Positions 6,017-11,128 of a DNA stretch of 11,128 nt are shown here, piece after piece; within the stretch, counting starts at the first letter, position 1, and the number at the start of each line of letters is the position of its first letter. The notes below the pieces were generated by a model that was given only the letters and a program-made list of their open reading frames with translations, was not told where the DNA came from and made no database searches. This stretch comes from DASUPK01 sp036276255 (lineage in GTDB: Bacteria; Actinomycetota; Thermoleophilia; Solirubrobacterales; 70-9). Position numbers and translations under genes: made by a program. The stretch covers positions 1 through 11,128 of the forward strand of contig DASUPK010000051.1 of the NCBI GenBank assembly GCA_036276255.1. The letters run 5' to 3'.

Positions 6017-6544
6017 ATGGCTTTCCCCGGTTCACTGGCAGGAGGTCTCCCCCGCGAGTTGCACGGGACTTCGCGGAAGGCGTTCCTAGCGCGGCTACGG
6101 GCGTTCCTCGCCGGACCTCGCTACGACGCCGGGCTTGCGGACGGGATTAGCCCAACGAAGAGCATCTGCCACGCGGCTCGCGCCGGTCGGATAACCAGGC
6201 GACGCGATTGCCGCAGGGTCGCGTGGGCGCTCGGGCGAGCTGTCGAGGCGGCGGAGCTGCCGCCGGGTCCGAATTGCCTGACTTCAAGGGTGCCGGTCGA
6301 TTCCGGCGCGGTCCGGGTCTGCAAGGACGAGGTGCTGTCGCTGGCCGACTCGCTCTGCGCAATCGAGCGGCCGCCCGCGCGCGGTGTCGCCATCGCGCGC
6401 CAACTGGTGTTCGACGGCAGCAGCCCGCTCTTCCTGCAGGCGCCAGATCGGAAGGGCAACGCTCAGCGGCTCGCCAGCACCCTGTATGCGGCTCAGCGCG
6501 CCCTAGAAGTCGCGGCCGACTTCGACGGAATGGAGAGGGGGTGA
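6017..6544 (+). CDS. Conserved protein of unknown function, 175 aa
   Basis: A soluble, basic protein of 175 aa with a good ribosome binding site. I recognise the C-terminal part (VAIARQLVFDGSSPLFLQ, about 124-141, then a helix LASTLYAAQRALEVAADFD, 152-170) as a pattern recurring in unnamed Thermoleophilia proteins, but no function. The middle (45-80) is Arg-rich and helical (SICHAARAGRITRRRDCRRV); VPVD and VLSLADSLCAIE sit near 92-117. No signal peptide, membrane segment or metal motif is visible. It is first in a likely plus-strand operon: the 34-aa membrane peptide starts 4 nt after its stop, so translation of the two is probably coupled. It is likely driven by the promoter at 5925-5954. 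Confidence 0.7.
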   Translation: MAFPGSLAGGLPRELHGTSRKAFLARLRAFLAGPRYDAGLADGISPTKSICHAARAGRITRRRDCRRVAWALGRAVEAAELPPGPNCLTSRVPVDSGAVRVCKDEVLSLADSLCAIERPPARGVAIARQLVFDGSSPLFLQAPDRKGNAQRLASTLYAAQRALEVAADFDGMERG

Positions 6545-6548
6545 TCAA

Positions 6549-6653
6549 ATGGAATCGAGCGGAGAAAACTCCGGTTTGCTCACGTTGGTCCACATCATGT
6601 TCGTGCTCGGGATCGTGGCGCTCATCGTGGCCTACATCGTCATCAAGGCGTAG
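6549..6653 (+). CDS. 34-residue single-helix membrane peptide
   Basis: ATG 6549 to TAG 6651-6653 encodes 34 residues. About nine polar residues (MESSGENSG) precede one hydrophobic span, LLTLVHIMFVLGIVALIVAY (10-29), and a short basic end (IVIKA). The purine run GGAGAGGGGGTG just upstream gives a strong Shine-Dalgarno, and the start lies 4 nt after the previous stop, suggesting coupled translation. The composition is that of a tail- or N-out-anchored small membrane protein. It may assist or regulate a membrane partner such as the potassium channel encoded next, but that is inference. It is short enough to be missed by most gene callers. Confidence 0.65.
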   Translation: MESSGENSGLLTLVHIMFVLGIVALIVAYIVIKA

Positions 6654-6659
6654 ACCTGC

Positions 6660-6698
6660 TTTGGACGAGAAGCGCTGCTTTGCATGGGAAGCAGCAGT
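6660..6698 (+). repeat. Hairpin repeat, copy 2
   Basis: Starts with TTTGGACGAGAAGCG, the left block shared with copies 3 and 4. It then forms a stem GCTGCTTT (6674-6681) with GAAGCAGC (6688-6695), loop GCATGG, with one T-G wobble at the loop. It begins 6 nt after the stop of the 34-aa gene. The ATG in the loop (6684) is in frame with the channel gene. Confidence 0.85.
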
Positions 6699-6758
6699 CG
6701 GACGAACCTGCACGGCGGGTGCCAGGAGAGCGAACGGACGTGGCGAAGAACCAGATCC

Positions 6759-7157
6759 GTGCTTTCCCTTGCCCTCGCATTTCGCTCGCTGCGGCGGGCT
6801 GTCGCTGCCGTGATGCGTGACCCCGAGACCAGGGCGCTGCCCGTGGTCGCGGGCGCGCTGCTGCTCACGGGGACGATCTTCTACTGGCGAACCGAGGACT
6901 GGACCATCATCCAGGCCCTCTACTTCTCGGTCGTGACGCTGACAACCGTCGGCTACGGAGACCTCCATCCGACCAGTGCGGGAACGCAGATCTTCACGAT
7001 CATCTACATCCTCACCGGGCTGGGAGTGTTCGTCGCGCTGCTGGCCTCGGTCGCGGAGAAATACATCGAGCTGAAGTCCGAGGGTGGAGGTGCGAGAGAA
7101 CGTCTGCGGTCACGCCGTCGCCGCGACCGGCCAGCCGAGGACGCCGGATCGCAGTAG
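6759..7157 (+). CDS. Two-transmembrane potassium channel
   Basis: From GTG 6759 the product is 132 aa. The selectivity filter TVGYGD (63-68) lies in the family's classic pore stretch ALYFSVVTLTTVGYGDLHPT. TM1 is about 27-43 (LPVVAGALLLTGTIFYW) and TM2 about 78-97 (IFTIIYILTGLGVFVALLAS), with the pore helix between, so this is an Ion_trans_2-type subunit that would assemble as a tetramer in the membrane and pass K+. No RCK or cyclic-nucleotide domain follows; only a short basic tail (RLRSRRRRDRPAED). The start is uncertain. ATG 6684 lies inside the hairpin repeat and adds 25 unconvincing residues; ATG 6813 is also possible. No start has a good Shine-Dalgarno. Function is certain at family level; gating is unknown. 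Confidence 0.88.
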   Translation: MLSLALAFRSLRRAVAAVMRDPETRALPVVAGALLLTGTIFYWRTEDWTIIQALYFSVVTLTTVGYGDLHPTSAGTQIFTIIYILTGLGVFVALLASVAEKYIELKSEGGGARERLRSRRRRDRPAEDAGSQ

Positions 7158-7185
7158 GGCCGCGAACCGCGTGAGTCACCGCTAC

Positions 7186-7222
7186 TTTGGACGAGAAGCG
7201 GCGCTTCCATGAAAAGGGCAGT
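7186..7222 (+). repeat. Hairpin repeat, copy 3 (divergent stem)
   Basis: The left block TTTGGACGAGAAGCG (7186-7200) is identical to copy 2. The right half (GCGCTTCCATGAAAAGGGCAGT) keeps the spacing, the central CATG and the GCAGT end, but the long stem is lost; a small GAAGC-GGC-GCTTC hairpin is possible instead. It lies 28 nt after the channel stop and 22 nt before the next start. Confidence 0.8.
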
Positions 7223-7244
7223 ACGCGCGAGATACTGGGGGACG

Positions 7245-7565
7245 ATGTCCCAAGAGGTGCGCATCGCGGAGAACGAGGCCTTTTTCCGGGACCTCAACGA
7301 GCGCAAAGCCGACTGGCTCAACGATGGCCTCCAGTCGGCAGGCTTTCGATGCGAGTGCTGGCGGATCGACTGCGGCGTCCGGATGAACCTATCCAGGCGG
7401 GAATGGCAGGAAGTTCGCTCGCGAGCAGAGCGCTTCGCTGTTGCGCCCGGACACACCGCCACCGACGTTGAACCAGGCGTTGAGGAAGTAGTCAAGAAGT
7501 ACCCACACTTCTGGATCGTCGAAAAGCGCGGCAAGGCGGCAGACGTGGCGGCGAAGCGGGAGTAG
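7245..7565 (+). CDS. Conserved Cys-containing protein of unknown function, 106 aa
   Basis: A soluble 106-aa protein. It opens with an acidic helix (VRIAENEAFFRDLNER, 5-20). A Cys cluster follows, CECWRIDC (Cys36, Cys38, Cys43), then a predicted helix SRREWQEVRSRAERFAVAPGH (50-70) and strand HFWIVEKRGKAADVA (88-102). I know this pattern (Cys-x-Cys, a helix near EYE-VR, RF-V-PGH, then VVEK-G-A) from many unnamed actinobacterial proteins, sometimes near signalling genes; function unknown. The cysteines might bind a metal. ATG 7245 is chosen because the family begins just there and GGGGGA precedes it; an in-frame ATG at 7209 lies inside the hairpin repeat and adds 12 unlikely residues. Codon use resembles its neighbours. 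Confidence 0.8.
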   Translation: MSQEVRIAENEAFFRDLNERKADWLNDGLQSAGFRCECWRIDCGVRMNLSRREWQEVRSRAERFAVAPGHTATDVEPGVEEVVKKYPHFWIVEKRGKAADVAAKRE

Positions 7566-7583
7566 CGGCTCCTCACTATCGCC

Positions 7584-7621
7584 TTGGACGAGAAGCGCCG
7601 CTTTGCATGGAAAGCGGCGGT
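7584..7621 (+). repeat. Hairpin repeat, copy 4 (best stem)
   Basis: Left block TTGGACGAGAAGCG (7584-7597) as in copies 2 and 3. CGCCGCTTT (7596-7604) pairs perfectly with AAAGCGGCG (7611-7619) around loop GCATGG. It starts 18 nt after the stop of the 106-aa gene. No gene follows on the plus strand, and I see nothing else coding from here to 7762. Confidence 0.85.
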
Positions 7622-7762
7622 TTGCGAGAGGCGCTCGCTTCTCGCGCGTTGTGGGGCGCCGTGGCACTTGGATGGAAACGCCACTCCCCGTCCGATCCCG
7701 TCGTTTGGTGAGGTCAGCGGGCCCGCGCGGACGGTAGCGCAGCTCATTAGGATCGGTAAGAC

Positions 7763-8179
7763 TTAGTTGCAGGCTGAGTCGGTGGCGCTCTTGAGGCTGT
7801 CCGCAGCTGACACGGTGCTGGCGATCTGCGGCGCGATCGGAAGCAGCTGCTCGCGTGTCGGAGCCGCGGGCAGCGCCTGGATCGAGGTCGAGAGCGTCGA
7901 TACGGATGACTCAAGCGCGCTGGTCTGATTCGGGAAGTCCTGCTTCGCCGAGCTCACAACGGCGTTGGCGTTGGTCTGCACCTTCTGTACGTCAGTCCTC
8001 ACGGTCGAAATCGTGTTGCTGTTGAACTGGACGTTCTTGAGGCTGTTGAGCGACGACTGCAGATCGCTGACTTTCGAGCAGTAGGCGGGCTTGCTGCTGC
8101 TGCCGCACCCGGCGGCTACCAACGCCGCAGCTGCCACCGCCACCGCAAGCATCATCGTCACTCGAAGACCAGCCTTCAT
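7763..8179 (-). CDS. Small helical lipoprotein
   Basis: A 138-aa secreted lipoprotein. The signal has a basic start (MKAGLR), a hydrophobic core (VTMMLAVAVAAAALV) and AAGC with Cys25 as lipidation site. The mature part starts GSSSKPAYCSKVSDLQSSL and is nearly all helix, rich in Ser, Thr, Ala and Gln, with heptad-like spacing of Leu/Val (SLNSLKNV, ALESSVSTLSTSIQAL). Cys34 and Cys137 could form one disulfide. I recall similar Ser-rich helical lipoproteins in Thermoleophilia; function unknown, cell-envelope location likely. There is no Shine-Dalgarno at the ATG; TATGCT lies 8 nt upstream. Confidence 0.8.
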   Translation of the reverse strand: MKAGLRVTMMLAVAVAAAALVAAGCGSSSKPAYCSKVSDLQSSLNSLKNVQFNSNTISTVRTDVQKVQTNANAVVSSAKQDFPNQTSALESSVSTLSTSIQALPAAPTREQLLPIAPQIASTVSAADSLKSATDSACN

Positions 8180-8187
8180 CGCGAGCG

Positions 8188-8193
8188 AGCATA
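8188..8193 (-). promoter_or_regulatory. Possible -10 element for the small lipoprotein
   Basis: TATGCT (TANNNT) on the minus strand ends 8 nt before the ATG at 8179, with no ribosome binding site between. This suggests a leaderless or near-leaderless transcript. No clear -35. Confidence 0.4.
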
Positions 8194-8341
8194 ACCGCTG
8201 AGCGAGGGCGGTGGAGCGCGGTTTCAGATCGTCGTCTGGCGTGGCATCAAGACGCGCCGCCGCGCTTCACGCCTCCGGCCGCGACTGACCGACCCCAGGC
8301 CAAAATCGGCGTCGGCGTCGGTTTGTCGCCTCCGTAGCGGG

Positions 8342-8767
8342 TCAGCCAGCGCTCGGCTCGTCTGCCTGAGCGCGCGCCAGAGCCGCGTCGAGGACCGCGT
8401 ACTCGGCCTCTTCGAGCGCGGCGTAGGCAAAGTTGACGGCGTCTTCGGCGTAAGCCTCTGCGTGGTCCGCGCGGTGCTCAGCACGCTTGGCGTCGAGGTT
8501 TCCCTTCGCATCGTCGGCGTTCTTGTGGACCTTGGCGACGTGGTCGCTCCATTGGCCTTTCACATCACTCCACCGGTCCGCGGCGTCTCCCTGGGCCTTG
8601 GCGGCCTTGTCCTTGATGCTCGCCGCCTGCTCTTGGGATGCTTTATGGGCCTTCTCGACCTGCGCTTCAAGGTCCGCCCGTGCTTTCGTCGTTGCAGCCT
8701 CGCTGTTCTGTTCGGCCTGCTTGGCTCGCTCGGACAGCCTCTGGAGCTGTTCGGATGCGCTCGTCAT
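8342..8767 (-). CDS. Ala-rich coiled-coil protein of unknown function
   Basis: A 141-aa, highly charged, almost fully helical protein. Residues 5-60 (LQRLSERAKQAEQ..., KARADLEAQVEKAHKASQEQ) show coiled-coil spacing. Then comes a Trp pair, DRWSDVKGQWSDHVAKVH (64-81), and a conserved C-terminal helix AYAEDAVNFAYAALEEAEYA (105-124) ending VLDAALARAQADE. I know the C-terminal block from unnamed actinobacterial proteins. There is no signal peptide or membrane span, so it is probably cytoplasmic; a structural or stress role is only a guess. The start at 8767 is set by AAGGAG 5 nt upstream; a longer frame to 8830 has no such support. It lies downstream of the DUF2252 gene on the same strand, separated by 286 nt holding an inverted repeat, so it is probably transcribed separately. 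Confidence 0.8.
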   Translation of the reverse strand: MTSASEQLQRLSERAKQAEQNSEAATTKARADLEAQVEKAHKASQEQAASIKDKAAKAQGDAADRWSDVKGQWSDHVAKVHKNADDAKGNLDAKRAEHRADHAEAYAEDAVNFAYAALEEAEYAVLDAALARAQADEPSAG

Positions 8768-8772
8768 CGTCG

Positions 8773-8778
8773 CTCCTT
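8773..8778 (-). promoter_or_regulatory. Ribosome binding site deciding the coiled-coil start
   Basis: AAGGAG on the minus strand, 5 nt before the ATG at 8767. It settles the start of the coiled-coil gene over the longer frame to 8830. Confidence 0.75.
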
Positions 8779-8896
8779 GCTTTAGGGGGCGAAAGGAAGT
8801 CTGGCACACGCCCGCTGCGCTTCCATCCATGCAAACTCACCGTTTCCATCCTCTCCTTGCCGAGACTCTGGTCCCGAAAGCCCCTCGGGCATTCTG

Positions 8897-8924
8897 CCTC
8901 CCGCTTTCGCGTGAATGCGGGAGG
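8897..8924. repeat. Long intergenic inverted repeat (hairpin)
   Basis: CCTCCCGC (8897-8904) pairs with GCGGGAGG (8917-8924). After one T/T mismatch the stem continues TTC/GAA around loop GCGT. It lies in the gap between the DUF2252 and coiled-coil genes. No T tract follows on either strand, so a classical terminator is unlikely. The rest of 8768-9053 shows nothing I can call. Confidence 0.65.
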
Positions 8925-9036
8925 AGGTTGCGCCCCATGCAGAGTGGCTCGCGAGGCAGATCCTCGATCCTCCGGAGCACCCCACGCCCTTGACGCGCAG
9001 GCGGCATTCGGCCAGCCGCGCCGACCAGAGATAGGG

Positions 9037-9063
9037 CCTCGACGACCAGCCCTTCAGTCGAGG
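9037..9063 (-). repeat. Inverted repeat spanning the DUF2252 stop codon
   Basis: CCTCGAC (9037-9043) pairs with GTCGAGG (9057-9063), enclosing the stop codon at 9054-9056 and a 13-nt loop. It may help end transcription or protect the mRNA 3' end, but there is no T tract. It may be chance. Confidence 0.3.
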
Positions 9064-10502
9064 TCCGTCTCAACCTCGATGCGGCCCGACTTGGCCGCGT
9101 CGGCGAGCGCAGCGTAGTCGAGCTCGTTCTGGTCCGCGTAGCGCTCGGAGAACTCGGCGATCGCCTGATCGAAGCTGTCGTTCTTGCCGAGGTAAGCGCC
9201 GATCGCGATCCGGTCACCAGATCGGGCATGGGCACGCGCCAGGGTCCAGCCGCACATTTGCCCGTATATCTCCAGCCCCTCCGGCGACAGGGCCTCGACC
9301 TCGACCGATCGCTTGCCGTCCCAAAGCTGGCGCACGTAGAAGTCTCGCTGGCCGCCGTCGAACCCGATCGCCGGAAGCCAGCCGAGAAGAACATCGCTCG
9401 CGGCCTGCATCAGCCACTGGCCCTCGACCACTCGCTCGCCGTGGTTTCCGAAGTCACTCTCTCCGACGTAGGGCTCGAGCACTGAGGCCTCGGCCTCCTT
9501 GGCCTGCAGGAAGAGCGGGTCCTGCCCGTCGCGCCCCATCATCAGGACCACCCAGGCGCGCGTGCCGACGCTGCCGACCCCGACCACCTTGCGGGCCATT
9601 TCCACGAAGCGGAAGCTGTCGAAGAGGTGGCGGCGGTCCCCCTTAAGGCTCTCGCGATAACGACCGAGCATTTCGATGATCCTCTCCTCGAGCGCTTGTT
9701 GCTGATCCTTTGAGACCAGCTCGCCAGCGGGAACAAGCAGCGGAGGATCGCTGATGATCCGCGGCTCACCGTCGACCTCGTGGACGAGGCGATCGAACGC
9801 CCTGAGGCTGTTCTTCTTCCCGGCCTTGGCCACGTTCTTCTGCGCAGCCTTCATCTGCTTACGGTCAGCGACCTTGGCCAGGTCGGCGAGCAGGGTGTCG
9901 ACGTCGAGGCGCGTGTACCAGACGTCGAAGTTCCGCATCGTGGCGAGGTTCCGCATCGCCTCGCGGTAGGAGCGGACCGTTCGGAGGACGGCGCGGCGGG
10001 TCTCCTTCGGGGTGAAGTCGCGATCGCGCCCAGCGATCTCGAAGCTGGCGGCGAGACGCTTGACATCCCACTCCCAGGGCCCCGGGAGGGTCTCGTCGAA
10101 ATCGTTGACGTCCAATACCAGTCGGCGGTCGGGGGCGGCGAAGACCCCGAAGTTGGAGAGGTGCGCGTCGCCGCACAGCTGGACCTCAATCCCGGACTCG
10201 GGGGTCTTCGCGAGATCCATCGCCATGATCGCCGCCGCGCCACGGTAGAAGGTGAAGGGCGATGCCAGCATCCGTCCGTAGCGGATCGGAACTAGTTCTT
10301 GGACACGGCTCTTGGCCTGGTCCTCGAGCAGCTTGACCGGATCTTTCCGGCGGGCTGCCGGCTCCCAGTCGCCGTGACTCGCTCGAGAAACCTTCTCGCG
10401 CGCTGCCTTGCCCGCGGCTGCGCGCTCATCGGCGGTCGCAGTCTCTACAGGCTTCGAGTTCGTGGGCGCGGCAGCTTGGGAATTGGCGGTTGCGGAGGGC
10501 AT
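9054..10502 (-). CDS. DUF2252 family protein (kinase-like fold)
   Basis: A 482-aa protein of usual DUF2252 length. After an Ala/Thr-rich N-terminus (1-40), the family landmarks appear in order: FYRG (84-87); QLCGDAHLSNFG (107-118, with Asp111, His113, Asn116); LDVNDFDETLPGPWEWDVKRL (129-149, an acidic metal-binding type motif); VVGVGSVGTRAWVVLM (305-320, glycine-rich); PLFLQAKEAEASVLEPY (328-344, candidate ATP lysine Lys334); and a C-terminal GWTLARAHARSGD segment. Catalytic-loop-like motifs before a Gly-loop and lysine suggest a kinase fold in permuted order. Enzymatic activity and substrate are unknown to me. The ATG is supported by GAAAGGA about 8 nt upstream. The gene begins 13 nt after the HD-hydrolase stop, so the pair is likely an operon. 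Family call very firm. Confidence 0.95.
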   Translation of the reverse strand: MPSATANSQAAAPTNSKPVETATADERAAAGKAAREKVSRASHGDWEPAARRKDPVKLLEDQAKSRVQELVPIRYGRMLASPFTFYRGAAAIMAMDLAKTPESGIEVQLCGDAHLSNFGVFAAPDRRLVLDVNDFDETLPGPWEWDVKRLAASFEIAGRDRDFTPKETRRAVLRTVRSYREAMRNLATMRNFDVWYTRLDVDTLLADLAKVADRKQMKAAQKNVAKAGKKNSLRAFDRLVHEVDGEPRIISDPPLLVPAGELVSKDQQQALEERIIEMLGRYRESLKGDRRHLFDSFRFVEMARKVVGVGSVGTRAWVVLMMGRDGQDPLFLQAKEAEASVLEPYVGESDFGNHGERVVEGQWLMQAASDVLLGWLPAIGFDGGQRDFYVRQLWDGKRSVEVEALSPEGLEIYGQMCGWTLARAHARSGDRIAIGAYLGKNDSFDQAIAEFSERYADQNELDYAALADAAKSGRIEVETDLD

Positions 10503-10515
10503 GATCGAGATCCTT

Positions 10516-11067
10516 TCAGTGGGAAATCGTCGCTACTCGCGATTTGGGTGCAGAGGTTCTCTCGCCTGGCCGGTTGGCGACCGGCGGTCGAGACGAGAGT
10601 CGCGGCTGGGATCTAGGTTCAGACCCTTCCTTCTCCAAGAGCGCCAGTGCGGCCTGATAGGGCGGATGCCATCCGTCTGCGCGCCGGTTCGGATGCCCTC
10701 GGCGGTCGGAAAGATCCGCCCGCTTGACGGCGCGGGCGATCTCGCCAGCCGGTCCGGAGGAGCGGGCGATATGGGAGATGTGGGAGAGATAGTGCTTGGC
10801 GGATCGACTATCACGATCCCGGGTCAGCAACCTCAGCGCCCGCAGCTCGTCGTCGGTGAGCCCACTGGCCAACAGCTCCTCCTCGGAAACCGAGGAATCC
10901 TCCAGGACGTCATGAAGCCAGGCCACCGATCGGGCCAGGATCGGAGAGGCCTTGGCGACCCGCCTGACGTGGAAGATCAGAGGTGTGCCGCTTGCTTCGA
11001 GGGACCCTCGGAGTGCGCGCTCGGCGATTCGTCTGGCGCGCTCGACCCTCACGCTCGCCGCCGCCAC
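10516..11067 (-). CDS. HD-domain hydrolase, (p)ppGpp-hydrolase-like
   Basis: 183 aa from GTG 11067. The metal site of HD hydrolases can be followed: His33 in PLIFHVRRVA, His52-Asp53 in WLHDVLEDSSVS with Glu56-Asp57, and Asp118 in AVKRADLSDRRG. The H...HDxxED...KxAD order is that of the SpoT/MESH1 hydrolase branch. No synthetase, TGS or ACT domain is present, so this would be a small stand-alone hydrolase of (p)ppGpp or a related nucleotide; other phosphohydrolase substrates remain possible. The last 35 residues are Arg/Ser/Pro-rich and probably disordered. The frame is open to the window end with no ATG, GTG or TTG upstream of 11067, so the protein could start beyond the edge, but VERARRIAERAL is where family proteins normally begin. 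DUF2252 follows after 13 nt. Confidence 0.8.
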   Translation of the reverse strand: MAAASVRVERARRIAERALRGSLEASGTPLIFHVRRVAKASPILARSVAWLHDVLEDSSVSEEELLASGLTDDELRALRLLTRDRDSRSAKHYLSHISHIARSSGPAGEIARAVKRADLSDRRGHPNRRADGWHPPYQAALALLEKEGSEPRSQPRLSSRPPVANRPGERTSAPKSRVATISH

Positions 11068-11128
11068 TTCCTCACGCGCAATCGCCTCAGAGCCAACCGC
11101 CCGGATGCGCTCCTCGCCACCTTGCTCT

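Noticed and set aside
5805..6089. 94-codon plus-strand open frame between the tRNA and the 175-aa gene
   Set aside because: Crosses the palindrome, repeat copy 1, the promoter and the ribosome binding site of the next gene; composition is not protein-like.
6740..6820. GTG at 6740 in another frame with a nearby GGAG, hinting at a frameshifted channel start
   Set aside because: The frame ends after about 26 residues without similarity to channel N-termini; the in-frame GTG 6759 is simpler.
6147..6968. 273-codon minus-strand open frame over the 175-aa and channel genes
   Set aside because: Shadow frame; the plus strand has ribosome binding sites, conserved motifs and the TVGYGD filter.
5882..7621. 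Integron attC sites or a CRISPR array
   Set aside because: Spacing of about 400-780 nt and genes between copies exclude CRISPR; the GTTRRRY/RYYYAAC core sites of attC are absent and no integrase is present.
7004..7747. 247-codon minus-strand open frame
   Set aside because: Runs antisense through the channel end, two hairpin repeats and the 106-aa gene; no recognisable domain.
7760..7779. Anticodon-arm-like hairpin GACTTAG-loop-CTGAGTC with GCA in the loop
   Set aside because: It lies inside the 3' end of the small lipoprotein gene, and no matching T arm or acceptor stem follows, so it is not a tRNA.

Overview
The window looks like chromosome of a high-GC actinobacterium. Third codon positions are strongly G/C, GTG starts are common, and several starts have no Shine-Dalgarno but a TA-rich hexamer 6-8 nt upstream. 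Gene content (DUF2252, small Ser/Ala-rich lipoproteins, a conserved coiled-coil protein) fits the class Thermoleophilia (Solirubrobacterales). That placement is from memory of gene families, not from a search.

Region 1 (1-5441) is dense and ordinary. It holds, in order: a GT1/MGT-type glycosyltransferase cut by the window edge (-); a conserved protein of unknown function and a family 2 glycosyltransferase (+); a short-chain dehydrogenase (-); a lipoprotein with a thioredoxin-like C-terminus and a lone Hpt phosphotransfer protein (+); then a three-helix membrane protein and a SnoaL/NTF2-like protein (-). Some convergent genes almost touch (stops 1 nt apart at 4693/4695).

Region 2 (5640-7762) looks accessory. 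It begins with a tRNA with a CAU anticodon and its intrinsic terminator. Then come four small plus-strand genes: a 175-aa conserved unknown, a 34-aa single-helix membrane peptide, a two-helix potassium channel and a 106-aa Cys-containing unknown. They are punctuated by four copies (5882, 6660, 7186, 7584) of a directly repeated hairpin element. Its shared pieces are TTGGACGAGAAGCG and GCTTTGCATGG, and one stem pair changes in a compensatory way between two copies. Three copies sit 6-28 nt after a stop codon. I do not recognise this repeat, and it is the most interesting structure in the window.

Region 3 (7763-11128) is all minus strand: a small lipoprotein, an Ala-rich coiled-coil protein, a DUF2252 kinase-fold protein whose nucleotide-binding motifs appear in permuted order, and an HD-domain hydrolase resembling (p)ppGpp hydrolases. 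The last two are 13 nt apart and probably form an operon, transcribed HD gene first. No CRISPR array, transposase, integrase or rRNA was seen, and no stretch over about 300 nt lacks a gene.
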